Positions 54,030 to 63,905 of a DNA stretch of 64,000 bases are shown in pieces. Positions within the stretch are counted from its first letter, which is position 1, and every line of letters starts with the position of its first letter. This stretch comes from an uncultured Armatimonadota bacterium (GTDB taxonomy: Bacteria > Armatimonadota > Fimbriimonadia > Fimbriimonadales > Fimbriimonadaceae): NCBI GenBank assembly GCA_903904815.1, contig CAIVDU010000047.1, positions 1 to 64,000 of the forward strand. The letters are read 5' to 3'. Below the pieces are notes generated by a model that worked only from the letters and a program-made list of their open reading frames with translations, was not told the origin of the DNA and made no database searches. A program made the translations under genes and the position numbers.

Positions 54030-57000
54030 ATGAGTATCCGATCGATTGCACTGAAAAGAGTATTTATCGCTGGCGCGACGGTCGCCGTTGTCGTGAGTTC
54101 GCACGCGCAGACGCTGGATCTCAACAACCAAAATCAAATCGTGGGAGGCACTTGGAGCGTTGTGAACGCGACTAAGTCCGTTATCGAGATCAATAGCGGT
54201 CTCGATGTCACGAGTGCCTTCAATGCGTCCTACCAAAACCCGAACGCGATCTCCTACGGCGGCGACACCATCACGGTGGACTCAGGGGCGACGTTTAACG
54301 CAACGAACGCGGAAATTGGGCTTCTCTCCAACCTTCTCGTGAACGGAATCCCCTACGCGGAAGCTGGGACCAGCGCCATCTTCAAGAACTACGGGACCAC
54401 GACCTTCACCGCCAGTCCAGGAGGCAGTAACTGGATCGAGTTCGACCAATTCACGAACTACTCCACTGGCATTCTCAATGCTGACAGTTTGGACCTTGTC
54501 GGCAACGGCACGATTACAAATGCTGGCCAGATCAATATCTCCAAGAATCTGAACTTGTTCGGGACCACGAATCAGGTAGCGAATTGGACCAACGTGTTGA
54601 ACAACACGAACTCACTGACGGTCGGTGGCAACCTTCAAATCTCGAACTACGGCGGCCTGGTAACGAGCGGGGTCGGCGCGACTGCCTTTCTGAACAACGT
54701 CACCATTTCCAGTGGACAGTCGACGTCCATTCAATATCAGAACGGGACCGTGACTCCCAATATTCCGACCGAACTCCTGGCGACGAACGGGGGAACCGTC
54801 GTCGTTGGCAACGGAACGGCGGCTGCGTTCTTCTCGAACGGCCAAGCTCCAGCCGCCTATTCCCCCGTCGGCGGCGCAGGGCAAGCGAGTGGCGGCATCG
54901 TCAATGTGGACGGCGCGGGAAGCAGCATTACGATTAACGCTAACGCTGTTTCGAACCTTGTTGAACAAGATTATGCTTTTCAGCAGCCGGATGTCGTCAT
55001 GTCCGCCACAGGCGGCGGCAACCTGACTATTAATGCACAGACCATTACCGAGGAGGTGCAGAGCGCGGGGGTCTACACGCGGGACCGAAATGGAACTTAC
55101 GTTTTCGGAATCTGGAATCCCGACTACATCACGCCGAGCAACGCCTACATGTTTGCCGACGGGGCTGGGAGTCAGCTCAATCTCAATGCGAGCGTGTCTC
55201 TCAACCTGGACTACCACGTTGTACTTGGTTATGCTTATGGCGAAAGCACAACGAGTCCCGTATTCCTCGAACCAAACATTCCCTCACCTCAGATCAATGC
55301 CACCAACGGCGGTACGGTCAATATCGACACCCCAACGCTCAACGCCGGTGGCGGCGGATTCACCGCGAGTGGGGCTGGCTCAAGCATCAATGTCTTGGCC
55401 AATACGATTAATCTGACGAGCTCGTTTACCGCCGAGAGTGGGGCGAAAGTTGAGATCGGCTCGATGGCAAATCCGGTGGATACGATCCAAGGATCCGGTG
55501 GTTTCCTCGCGGGCGGTCCGGGCAATCTGACCCCTGCGCTCGTAGACATCTACGCCACCCACTACGACTCACCTCCGGTGTCGGAGTTTTCTGGATCGCT
55601 CGTAGCATATACGGGAAGCGTCCTCAACCTTACCGGGGAGACCTATTTGGGCGGAGAGATCTACTCGAGTTGGAACGGCTTTGGTAGTCCAACGCCCACG
55701 TCACCTCTTGCCCAGGTGAACCTAAAGGAATCCCAAAGCGTCACGGGACCGGGGATCATTGAGGCCTACTTCGGGGACGTCACGGTGACTTCGCCTGTTA
55801 TCAACTTCTCGACCTTCGGCGCAAGTGTTTATTCCGGGACGGTTCTCTTTGATGCGTCCAATTCGGTCAGCCTTACCAACGGCGGTCCCTATGCCGCTTT
55901 CTATCCCACTTACGGTTCGGTTGCCAGCTCAATTATCGTGAGCGGAGGGACATTCGATGCGATCAGCCCATCGATCACCTTGGGAGATGGGATTACTCCG
56001 ACCTACTTGAGTTCCAATGGACCTCAGTCGATGATCTTGCTGCAGACCACTAACGGGCTTGGGGCATTGACTCCGGGGACAACGGTATCGCTTCTGGACG
56101 CCCAGAACTACCAAGGCGAGTTTGCTTCAACCGGTTACGCGGCTTACAACGGTGGAGTCATCGACCTCCTCGCGCCGACCGTGACCATCGACGGGACTTC
56201 CAGCCTGCAAATTGGGTCTTCGTATTACGCGGCTTACGGCCCTGCTCTTACCTCTTACCTTTTGGTAAACGGCGTAGATATCTCTGGCCTCGATTTCCAA
56301 AACTCAGGGCTCCTGACGACTTCAGGCAATGGATCGATCGTGATCGGCGGCTCGACATTTGAAAACGAGTCAACGGCGATTTTCAACGCGGGCGCCAATA
56401 CAACGAGCTATCTTGGATACAACGAAGGCTTTACCGGTGGCCTACCGAATGCCGCTCCCACCGCCAACCTAACTCCGTTCGCGGCGACGAACGCGGGTTC
56501 GTTGAACGTCAACGGAACACTCTTTTCCAACGGCTCCCTCACCAATAGCGGATTGTTGGAGGTAGCTGATTCGGGACTCGATCTCGTAGACGCACCCTCC
56601 AGCGCATACACAAGCGGGCCATACCCCTACCGACCGGCAAAGCTTGAATTCGTCAGCGGGGACTTCACCAACACCGGGAACATTCACGTGACCGGCAGCT
56701 CTCTGAATGTTGATAGCGGAAGCGTTTATAACTCCGGGACGTTCAACGTTGCGGATGACCTTTCGGCTCCGAACAACTATCCAGGGCCGCTGGATAGCTC
56801 GGTAACCGTCTCTGGCGACTTCCACAACTACGTCAGCTCCTCCGCGACTCCATCGGTCGCGACCTTCACTGGTAGCTCCCTGACTGTCCAAGGCGTGCTC
56901 ACGAACGATTCCACGTTCAGCGTTACCGACGATGCAACCGGAGGAACGTCCTATGCTGGAACACCTCTCGTCGGCACTCCCAATAACTATCCGGTTCAGT

Positions 57001-58997
57001 ACAGCACGATCACTGCCACGGGCATTGTCAATACCGGTCTCTTCAACTCTTCGGAATCGACGCTCATCATTGGCTCTCACGGGCTCAATAACAGCGGAGT
57101 CTTCAACGCTTTCGCGGACGATGCGCTCCCAACACCAGCCGGAACCACGATTTCGATTGCCGAAGGGACGCTGACCAATTCGGGAACGATGTTGCTCGCC
57201 GGATCTACGGTGACGGTGGGAACGGGGCTAGTGCCCGCGATCGTCGGCGTAGCCAACGAGGGGGGCGTTTTGAACCTCACGAACGACTACACTTCGTATC
57301 TTGCCGGAACCGCGTCAACCCCCTTGTTGGGAAGCATCACGGTCGCCAGCGGTGACGTCCAGAACGGAGCGGGGGCGATCAACCTAACCGGCACGACGCT
57401 CAACCTGCAAAACGGGAACCTGGTAAACGACGGCGGGGCGCTGAACGTGACATCGGACCTTTCCGCGCCGAGTGCGCTGGGGGTCGTGCAGGGCAATCTT
57501 CAGATTGCCGGCAATCTGCTCGTCACGGACGGAACCGTCACGATTCAGGGAAGCACGCTTGGCCTTGGCGGTGATATTGAGATCGGCGCAACGGGCTCTC
57601 CTCAGACGGGCACGTTCGTCATCACGGACGACTCGCTAGGGAACCACAGCGTGATCAGTTCGTATCTTTCGTGGGCGCCGAATCCCAACATTACCGTGAG
57701 CGGAAGCGGCTACTTTGAGTCCAAAGAGACCTACTTCAGCGCGAGCACCATCTCCAATCGTGACAACGGCACGTTCCTACTCGTTGACGATCAGATCATG
57801 GCGCAACCCGTCGGAACCATCTTGAGCGCCGACTCTATCACCAACCAAGGCGCGGCCCAGTTTCAATTGGTTGGGAGCCAGGTCAATGTCAGCAACGGAA
57901 TCACAAACACAGGAACCTCGGGCGCACTCAAGGGGGCGACGATCTCCTTGACGAACGACGTTACTCCGGCCATGGCGGGCTCCGGAAACGTCGTAGCGAG
58001 CACGATCAATATCTACAACGGCGACTTCAACAACGAGATAAACGCTCACCTGAACCTCAATGGAGGCTTCATCCAACTTTACAACGGGGACGTCCACAAT
58101 AACGGCGCTTCGCACGTAGATGTTGAAGCAGACGCGCTTGGAGAGGGAGGCGGAATCAGCGCGAACAACTTTGTCAACCGAGATTACGGGACGGTAGATA
58201 TCGCAACCAGCGGAACGTTTGGTTACTCCGGAATCTACCTAAACAATAACTTCACGAACCGCGATCAAGGCTTGGTCAACATCGGTCAGGCGGGCACTCT
58301 GTACGTACCGGTTGGACTGTTGACCAATGGTGTTACGTCGGGTGATGCGGCAAAGATCAACAACTACGGGTCGATCACGATCGGCGCTCAAGGGCTTTTC
58401 CAGACCGGAAGCGGATCGGCCATCAAGAACTTCGGCAGCATCAATACCTGGGTCGCATCCTCCACTCTCACGCTTGGCAATGTGGGCGATGCTGCGCAAT
58501 CAGCGGGGACCCTGGGTGGCAACGGGACGATCGGCTCAGCGGGGCACACGATCAATGTTGTGAATAATGCGGGCACCGTGAACCCCGGCGACCCCCAAAT
58601 CCTGACGATCATCGGCAACTACGTTCAAGGCGCCAACGGCACAACCATATTCAACATCGACGGACCAGGAGGAGCGGGAGTCGGCTACGACCAGTTGAAC
58701 GTGGTCGGGACTCTCACCCTTGACGGAACAATCGATTTGGTGTTCGGCAATCTTCCCGGCACCACGACCCCCTACTCTCCGACCGGCGTGTTGAATCTCT
58801 TCAATTTCGTCGGCACCGACACCAACTTCTCGACCTTGAAATTCGAGGAGACGATCAACGGTGTGACAACTCAGGGTCTTGGAAACGGATTCACGGTGGG
58901 ATTCCATAACGCCGCCGTCCCCGAGCCTTCCCCAATGGTGGCTTTGGGTGTCGCCGGCTTTGGCTTCCTGCTGCGACGGAGGAAACGAAGCGCCTAG
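54030..58997 (+). CDS. Giant PEP-CTERM surface protein with 57-residue repeats
   Basis: 1655 residues from ATG 54030, chosen because it begins a signal peptide (MSIRSIALKRVFIAGATVAV) ending at SHAQ; ATG 53982 is the alternative. The C-terminus is VPEPSPMVALGVAGFGFLLR followed by Arg/Lys, a PEP-CTERM sorting signal. The mature part is Gly/Asn/Thr-rich with the alternating pattern of a right-handed beta-helix. From about nt 56740 to 58130 a motif like FNVADDLSAP or FSVTDDATGG recurs every 159-186 bases (mean about 57 residues), at least nine times. The last 100 residues are an autotransporter-associated-like strand region. Expected at the cell surface or in the matrix; the exosortase gene is not in the window. 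Confidence 0.8.
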   Translation: MSIRSIALKRVFIAGATVAVVVSSHAQTLDLNNQNQIVGGTWSVVNATKSVIEINSGLDVTSAFNASYQNPNAISYGGDTITVDSGATFNATNAEIGLLSNLLVNGIPYAEAGTSAIFKNYGTTTFTASPGGSNWIEFDQFTNYSTGILNADSLDLVGNGTITNAGQINISKNLNLFGTTNQVANWTNVLNNTNSLTVGGNLQISNYGGLVTSGVGATAFLNNVTISSGQSTSIQYQNGTVTPNIPTELLATNGGTVVVGNGTAAAFFSNGQAPAAYSPVGGAGQASGGIVNVDGAGSSITINANAVSNLVEQDYAFQQPDVVMSATGGGNLTINAQTITEEVQSAGVYTRDRNGTYVFGIWNPDYITPSNAYMFADGAGSQLNLNASVSLNLDYHVVLGYAYGESTTSPVFLEPNIPSPQINATNGGTVNIDTPTLNAGGGGFTASGAGSSINVLANTINLTSSFTAESGAKVEIGSMANPVDTIQGSGGFLAGGPGNLTPALVDIYATHYDSPPVSEFSGSLVAYTGSVLNLTGETYLGGEIYSSWNGFGSPTPTSPLAQVNLKESQSVTGPGIIEAYFGDVTVTSPVINFSTFGASVYSGTVLFDASNSVSLTNGGPYAAFYPTYGSVASSIIVSGGTFDAISPSITLGDGITPTYLSSNGPQSMILLQTTNGLGALTPGTTVSLLDAQNYQGEFASTGYAAYNGGVIDLLAPTVTIDGTSSLQIGSSYYAAYGPALTSYLLVNGVDISGLDFQNSGLLTTSGNGSIVIGGSTFENESTAIFNAGANTTSYLGYNEGFTGGLPNAAPTANLTPFAATNAGSLNVNGTLFSNGSLTNSGLLEVADSGLDLVDAPSSAYTSGPYPYRPAKLEFVSGDFTNTGNIHVTGSSLNVDSGSVYNSGTFNVADDLSAPNNYPGPLDSSVTVSGDFHNYVSSSATPSVATFTGSSLTVQGVLTNDSTFSVTDDATGGTSYAGTPLVGTPNNYPVQYSTITATGIVNTGLFNSSESTLIIGSHGLNNSGVFNAFADDALPTPAGTTISIAEGTLTNSGTMLLAGSTVTVGTGLVPAIVGVANEGGVLNLTNDYTSYLAGTASTPLLGSITVASGDVQNGAGAINLTGTTLNLQNGNLVNDGGALNVTSDLSAPSALGVVQGNLQIAGNLLVTDGTVTIQGSTLGLGGDIEIGATGSPQTGTFVITDDSLGNHSVISSYLSWAPNPNITVSGSGYFESKETYFSASTISNRDNGTFLLVDDQIMAQPVGTILSADSITNQGAAQFQLVGSQVNVSNGITNTGTSGALKGATISLTNDVTPAMAGSGNVVASTINIYNGDFNNEINAHLNLNGGFIQLYNGDVHNNGASHVDVEADALGEGGGISANNFVNRDYGTVDIATSGTFGYSGIYLNNNFTNRDQGLVNIGQAGTLYVPVGLLTNGVTSGDAAKINNYGSITIGAQGLFQTGSGSAIKNFGSINTWVASSTLTLGNVGDAAQSAGTLGGNGTIGSAGHTINVVNNAGTVNPGDPQILTIIGNYVQGANGTTIFNIDGPGGAGVGYDQLNVVGTLTLDGTIDLVFGNLPGTTTPYSPTGVLNLFNFVGTDTNFSTLKFEETINGVTTQGLGNGFTVGFHNAAVPEPSPMVALGVAGFGFLLRRRKRSA

Positions 58998-59017
58998 TCC
59001 TTCCATAGCCCCCGATG

Positions 59018-59053
59018 ACACCCCCATGGGCTCTGTTGGGTCAGCGGGGGTGT
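59018..59053 (+). terminator. 8-bp hairpin after the PEP-CTERM gene
   Basis: acaccccc and gggggtgt pair around a 20-base loop, 20 bases past the stop. No T-run follows, so the call is tentative. Confidence 0.4.
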
Positions 59054-59347
59054 GAGGCAGTAAAACGTGCCAAGCCTTCAGCGTCTCGTTTTTGAGAATG
59101 ATTCGTGTCTCCGCAGTCTGCCTATTCGCTTGAGGCGCCGCTAGGCCGAACCTTTCGGACTACAGACTGCCGGCAGGGTTTATCTCGATGGTTACCTTTT
59201 CGCCGCTAACGTCTCGATCACTTTGGCGATGCGGAGTTGTCGGGGCGCCTCTAGATTTTGGTCAAAAGAGTGTCGGGCAAGCCCCGCATTTTCCGCATTG
59301 GCGGGGAGTCTCCCCGGAAGCTTAGGGAACGAGGCAATGCGCGTTGC
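59054..59347. other. Intergenic stretch without a supported gene
   Basis: The sequence between the hairpin and the membrane-protein fragment on the minus strand shows no protein-like frame, no tRNA and no repeat that I can define. Confidence 0.4.
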
Positions 59348-59545
59348 TCATATCGTTCGGCGGCGCTTGAACCATTGAGCTAGCCGGGTGCCTTGCCATA
59401 GGTAAAAACCTGTCAAGGTCATGACGGGTACGGTGAAGTACTGCATGGAGAGGATAAAGAACTGATGCGTCCCCAACGGCGTATAGGTGCCGGCCGTAAT
59501 AGCAAGTCCGCTGTTAACATGGGCGCCTAGCTCAAAACTGATCGG
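59348..59545 (-). pseudogene. Membrane-protein C-terminal fragment or short orphan frame
   Basis: On the minus strand a frame open from 59545 to the TGA at 59348 reads like a membrane-protein end: AHVNSGLAITAGTYTPLGTH, then the hydrophobic QFFILSMQYFTVPVMTLTGF and YLWQGTRLAQWFKRRRTI. No ATG or ribosome site starts it; TTG or an internal ATG is possible. Just upstream lies the acetyltransferase in another frame, so this is probably a remnant. The parent family is not recognised. Confidence 0.35.
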
Positions 59546-60302
59546 TCATGAACATCTGGGGAATCATCGGGATGTTGTGGCCCATGATGTGGAGGTCGGG
59601 TTTGGGCTTTGAGATGTTCAGGCTTAGCTCTTTCGCCATCGACATCAGGCCGTACCATTCGCAGTCGGCGGGGACAGGGAGGCGTTCTACGGGTTGGGTG
59701 AAGATGAGTTCGCGGAGCAGGCCGGGTTCGTAGCAGAGGTAGCCGTCCTGGAAGGGGCTGCACATGCGGAAGTGCCAGTTCCAATACTTCCACCGGAGGT
59801 CATCGCGGCGGAGGCGGGCGGGGTGGTCTTCGGCCCAATCCTTATAGTACTGGCGCACAAACTCCCACTCTAGCGGATCATCTGGCTCGCACGGATCTGA
59901 GGCCAGTTCGGCACGGATCACCATGTCCAGCTTCTGAAAGCCCACCTTTTCATACAGCGCAGGCTCCTTGGCGAATAGGAGCGCGCCCTCTTCACCGAAC
60001 TCGCGGCTCTCCTCCATCACCTGGCGGAGGAGCATGCTCCCGAATCCCTTGCCCTGACGGTCTTTCCGGGTAGCTACCCCGGCGATCCCAAACGCTTTTC
60101 CCCAGCCGAACTCCAACGGAGTGGTGGTGAGAATCGAGACCATCTTCCCGTGTTCAAACAGGGCCCACTTTCTCGAGAGATCGAACATCGGCTCGGTGAA
60201 AAAGATGCTGTGGGCCCGAGTCAGGTCAAGCCCAAAAACGCCGCACAGCAGTTCGAGAAAGTCCTCGGCTTCGTCCCTCCGGATTGGCCGAATCTCCACC
60301 AC
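59532..60302 (-). CDS. GNAT acetyltransferase (Eis-like) in the cda operon
   Basis: A 256-residue acetyltransferase with an N-terminal GNAT domain. The acetyl-CoA loop RKDRQGKGFGSMLLRQVMEE is near residue 80, with the preceding strand FGIAGVATR and the following ALYEKVGFQ. The rest has the arrangement of Eis-type two-domain acetyltransferases. The start is GTG, overlapping the cdaR stop as TAGTG, so translation is coupled and the gene belongs to the cyclic di-AMP operon. The acceptor is unknown. Confidence 0.7.
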   Translation of the reverse strand: MVEIRPIRRDEAEDFLELLCGVFGLDLTRAHSIFFTEPMFDLSRKWALFEHGKMVSILTTTPLEFGWGKAFGIAGVATRKDRQGKGFGSMLLRQVMEESREFGEEGALLFAKEPALYEKVGFQKLDMVIRAELASDPCEPDDPLEWEFVRQYYKDWAEDHPARLRRDDLRWKYWNWHFRMCSPFQDGYLCYEPGLLRELIFTQPVERLPVPADCEWYGLMSMAKELSLNISKPKPDLHIMGHNIPMIPQMFMTDQF

Positions 60303-61336
60303 TAATGCAGACCACCCTTTCTCGGGATCAGCGGTGGCACACGATCCGGAAACGCGGGAACGGTCGCGGCAGGAGGCGTATCGGCCTTCGGAACCTGCTG
60401 CCGCTGAATCACCACTCGCACAGTCACTGTCCTCGTCTGCATCAGTTTCAGCTCCTTTGGCAGGACGAGAGCGGCTTCTCGGATTACGGTTCCATTGAGG
60501 CCGCCGACATCGATCGGCTCGGTGGAGAGACTGCTGGTCTGCGAAAGCGTCAGGCTGCCGCCGGTCACGCTCAACTTTTCGGGGACCGTGGTGTACTCAC
60601 GCACTTCGTATCCCGGCGCCGGGCGACCGATCAGCTTCGGAATGATGAACAGTTCCTTGTCTACTGTGGCCGGCTCGACCGAGGGATGCACTTTGATGAG
60701 GCTGACGCTCGGAACCACGTAAGGCACTGGTCGGCCATTGGCATCCAGACCCTCGATCGGGAGACTGAACGTTCGGTCTGACTCGTTCGGATCGAAGTCG
60801 CCAAGGTCCAAAATGACCCTCGCTTTGCGAATGGAGTCGACTCGACTCTGGGAACCGGAGAAGATGACTTCCTGTGGCTCTACCGCCGAGACATCGTAGC
60901 GGAGGTTTCGGTCCGAAATGCGTCCCTTGGGCTCCACGGTGATGCTGAACGTCTTGGAAGCCTTCGTCTCAATGCCGATTAGGACCTTGGCGTAGTCGCG
61001 CGGTAGGAGTCGCTGGACCTCGGGATCCGGCGCCTCGATGATGGCGCTGTACAGGTGGCGTCCTGGGGCGGCCTTGCTCAGGTCTACGATCGCCACCGCG
61101 TTTTTCAGCCCGGGATCGGCCAGCTTGTCTCCCGGCCCTTCGAACTTCACTTTGACGGTGTCATCGATCTCGGTGATGACGTATTTGGGATCGAGATTGT
61201 CGGCCTTTAAGGGCACGGCGACCACCTGCTCCTTGATCTGCATTGTCTGGGCTTCGACAATGACCCAAAGAGTCAGAGAGAGGAGCAATGAGATGATCAA
61301 TAGAGGGACGTTCGGACGGCCTAGCTTCTTTCTCAC
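60302..61336 (-). CDS. cdaR: CdaR (YbbR-domain) regulator of diadenylate cyclase
   Basis: A 344-residue membrane-anchored protein. The N-terminal helix LLIISLLLSLTLWVIVEAQ is followed by tandem YbbR domains, each with a pattern such as KVKFEGPGDKL and EVIFSGSQSRVDSI, then the later repeat KLSVTGGSLTLSQTSSLST. CdaR binds and modulates CdaA. The gene overlaps cdaA by four bases (ATGA) and the downstream acetyltransferase by one, forming one transcript on the minus strand. A Pro-rich tail follows the last repeat. Confidence 0.85.
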   Translation of the reverse strand: MRKKLGRPNVPLLIISLLLSLTLWVIVEAQTMQIKEQVVAVPLKADNLDPKYVITEIDDTVKVKFEGPGDKLADPGLKNAVAIVDLSKAAPGRHLYSAIIEAPDPEVQRLLPRDYAKVLIGIETKASKTFSITVEPKGRISDRNLRYDVSAVEPQEVIFSGSQSRVDSIRKARVILDLGDFDPNESDRTFSLPIEGLDANGRPVPYVVPSVSLIKVHPSVEPATVDKELFIIPKLIGRPAPGYEVREYTTVPEKLSVTGGSLTLSQTSSLSTEPIDVGGLNGTVIREAALVLPKELKLMQTRTVTVRVVIQRQQVPKADTPPAATVPAFPDRVPPLIPRKGGLH

Positions 61337-62211
61337 GACTGAGACTCCTTCTGCTCTTTGATCTGAGCGCGTCGACCGCGCGACCGACGGAGCTTCAGCG
61401 GTTTGGGTGGCTTCTCTTCGCCCCGCAACTCCCGATTGAGAAACTCACGAAGTTCCAGGTGGTTGGCTAACCGACGCAATCGGCCCTCGAACGCTACGCT
61501 GATCGTGCCTCGTTCCTCGCTCACTACTACCGAGATGCAGTCGAGATTCTCAGTGACTCCGACAGCGGCTCGGTGGCGCATGTGGACGTTCGGGTCCAGC
61601 CGGGAGGACTCACTCAAGGGCAGTCGGCATGCTGCCGCTGCCAGCTTGTCTCTTTGGACGATGACTGCGCCATCGTGCAAAGGGTTGTTCTCGAAGAAGA
61701 TTGCGCCGAGGAGCGGCGCGCTGATTGCCGCATCCAAGGGGACTCCGTTGCTCACGATCTCTTCCAGGGAGATCGACTTCTCGATGACGATCAACGCACC
61801 GACGCTTTCGGAGGCCAACTCCGCGCATGCGGCGACGATTTCCTCGATAGTGCGGGCTTGGGCCATCTCCTCCGGTCGCCCGGCGAGTCCGATCGGGGTC
61901 TGCAAGAGACCGCCGAATCGGCCGAACTCTTCGATCCCTTGGCGAAGCTCGGGAAGAAAAAGAATGACCAAGGCGACCGGTCCGGCAACCGAGCCCTTCT
62001 CGAGAAGCCAGTACAGCGTATTGAGTTTGAAAACCTCGCCGACGAGCATGGCGAGCAGGTATCCGAGGACGCCGAGAGTGATGCGCCAGGCTCTGGTACC
62101 TCGAACAAGCAGCAGCAAACGATAGATCAGAAACGTCACAAGGGCGATGTCTAACGCATCCTTGATCCTGATCTCCTTAATGAAAGAAAAATAACGTAAA
62201 GCGTCTATCAA
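61333..62211 (-). CDS. cdaA: Diadenylate cyclase CdaA
   Basis: Makes cyclic di-AMP from two ATP. The 292-residue protein has three N-terminal membrane helices (about residues 18-85) and a DisA_N catalytic domain with the signatures DGAVIV (180-185) and RHRAAVG (212-218). The start is TTG 62211; family alignment (ALRYFSFIKE...KDALDIALV) supports it. A basic C-terminal tail (KLRRSRGRRAQIKEQK) is extra. Cyclic di-AMP controls potassium and osmotic balance. The order is cdaA-cdaR-acetyltransferase; glmM, the usual third gene, is absent here. Confidence 0.93.
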   Translation of the reverse strand: MIDALRYFSFIKEIRIKDALDIALVTFLIYRLLLLVRGTRAWRITLGVLGYLLAMLVGEVFKLNTLYWLLEKGSVAGPVALVILFLPELRQGIEEFGRFGGLLQTPIGLAGRPEEMAQARTIEEIVAACAELASESVGALIVIEKSISLEEIVSNGVPLDAAISAPLLGAIFFENNPLHDGAVIVQRDKLAAAACRLPLSESSRLDPNVHMRHRAAVGVTENLDCISVVVSEERGTISVAFEGRLRRLANHLELREFLNRELRGEEKPPKPLKLRRSRGRRAQIKEQKESQS

Positions 62212-62307
62212 TTACTGCTTAGTCCGGCTACGTTTTTACCAGACGTAGCAGCATGCCCGTGGGTCTCAAGTTCTGTGGAACGAAACGGCCATAATTAATG
62301 ACACTCC

Positions 62308-63387
62308 ATGCGCAGCCTCGACGAGATCCGCCGCGACATCGATTCGATCGACGAACAGCTCGTGCAGCTGCTTAATCGACGGGTCGGCCTTGCCCAAGAA
62401 GTGGGCCTAGTGAAGGGAAAGGACGGGCGACCGTTTTTCACACCGGAACGAGAAAGACAGATTTACGACAAGCTTCAACGCACGAATCCGGGACCTCTCC
62501 AGAATCGTCAGTTGGCTGCCATCTACCGAGAGATCATCAGTGCGGCGATCGCTGCCGAGAAACCTCTGGTGATCGCGTATTGGGGACCTCCGGGGACATT
62601 TACCCACCTCGCGGCTATCCAAACGTTTGGGACCAGCGCCAACTTTAGCCCGCAGGATTCGATCGCCGATGTGTTCCAGGCCGTCGAGCACGGCAATGCC
62701 GATTACGGCGTGCTCCCCATCGAGAATTCGGTGGCGGGAATCGTCCCAGAAACCATCGACATGTTCCCCCAGACGAACGTGAGGATCTGTGCCGAACAGT
62801 ACGTCCCGATCCATCACCACCTCGTTTCTCTGGCGCCTTCGTTGGACCAGATTGAACGGGTTTACGCATTCTCGCAGCCCTACAATCAGTGCCGCCGCTG
62901 GATGCGCGCCAACCTTCCTCACGTCGAGGTCATCGAGACTGCTCCAACTGCGAAGGCGGCGCAGCGCGCGCTCGAAGATCCAAAGGGCGCCGCGATCTGC
63001 AATCGGTTTGCGGCTGAACTTGTCGGAATCCCCGTGCTCGTCGAACACATCGAGGATAACCCAGCGAATCGCACCCGATTCATCGTCACCGGTTACAACG
63101 AGCCAGCCAAGACCGGGCGCGACAAGACGAGCTTCATGTTCAACGTCCGCAATAGGCCTGGCACCCTGGTCGCCGCATTGAAGGCGTTCGAAGAGAATGG
63201 CGTCAACCTGATGATGATCGAATCGCGGCCCGCCCAAAGGGCAACGTTCGAATATATCTTTTACTGCGACTGCAACGGTCACCGAACCGACACCGAAGTC
63301 CAAGCGGCGATCGAGGCGCTCCGAAACGTCGCCAATGAGGTCGTGACACTCGGAAGTTATCCCTACCGTGACCCGCTCGACGTTTAG
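62308..63387 (+). CDS. pheA: Bifunctional chorismate mutase/prephenate dehydratase
   Basis: Two steps to phenylpyruvate. Residues 1-85 are the AroQ chorismate mutase (SLDEIRRDIDSIDEQLVQLL). The prephenate dehydratase domain (about 88-265) has the family opening YWGPPGTFTH and the catalytic TRF at 256-258. An ACT domain (about 275-350) binds phenylalanine for feedback, with RPGTLVAAL and ESRP (305-308). The 359-residue length is normal. It diverges from cdaA with 96 bases between the starts. No attenuator peptide seen. Confidence 0.95.
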   Translation: MRSLDEIRRDIDSIDEQLVQLLNRRVGLAQEVGLVKGKDGRPFFTPERERQIYDKLQRTNPGPLQNRQLAAIYREIISAAIAAEKPLVIAYWGPPGTFTHLAAIQTFGTSANFSPQDSIADVFQAVEHGNADYGVLPIENSVAGIVPETIDMFPQTNVRICAEQYVPIHHHLVSLAPSLDQIERVYAFSQPYNQCRRWMRANLPHVEVIETAPTAKAAQRALEDPKGAAICNRFAAELVGIPVLVEHIEDNPANRTRFIVTGYNEPAKTGRDKTSFMFNVRNRPGTLVAALKAFEENGVNLMMIESRPAQRATFEYIFYCDCNGHRTDTEVQAAIEALRNVANEVVTLGSYPYRDPLDV

Positions 63388-63449
63388 GGTGAGGCAGTTG
63401 GTCCTAACGGAATGCGCATGGCACAACTCGTTCGCCGTATAGTGGTCGC

Positions 63450-63905
63450 ATGAAGGGAAATCCTAGGGTGGACGTGGCGGTCTTCATGCTGCGCGTTGGA
63501 TTGGGACTCATTCTCATGTTCTATGGAGCCCAAAAGCTCCTCGGGGTCTTCGGAGGTTCAGGGCCCGCCCCAACCATCGAGATCTTCCGCTCCGAGATGG
63601 GAATCCCGGCGCCTTTCACGATTCTCGCCATGTGCGGGGAGTTCTTCGGCGGACTCGGGATGATCGTGGGGCTACTCACGCCGGTCGCTGCCTTTGGCGC
63701 TTTCTGTACGATGGCAGTAGCGACTTACGAGAATTGGAGGACGCCAGGCGTCGTCCACGGCGTGTTCGTCGAAGGCAAAGGCGACCCATCGAGACTCTTC
63801 TTTACGATTGCGATCATGCTCGGCTGTTTCGCGGTCATGATGATCGGCGCGGGGAATGCTTCGCTCGACGCAAAGCTGTTCCCGAAGGGTAAAGGTCGGC
63901 GATGA
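63450..63905 (+). CDS. DoxX-family membrane protein
   Basis: A 151-residue protein with four membrane helices (VAVFMLRVGLGLILMFYG, FTILAMCGEFFGGLGMIVGL, TPVAAFGAFCTMAVATY and FFTIAIMLGCFAVMMIGA). The first-helix Arg and the GAQKLLGVFGG loop match the DoxX family of membrane proteins linked to oxidative-stress or redox complexes. The stop overlaps the next ATG as ATGA, coupling it to the acetyltransferase. Substrate unknown. Confidence 0.8.
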   Translation: MKGNPRVDVAVFMLRVGLGLILMFYGAQKLLGVFGGSGPAPTIEIFRSEMGIPAPFTILAMCGEFFGGLGMIVGLLTPVAAFGAFCTMAVATYENWRTPGVVHGVFVEGKGDPSRLFFTIAIMLGCFAVMMIGAGNASLDAKLFPKGKGRR

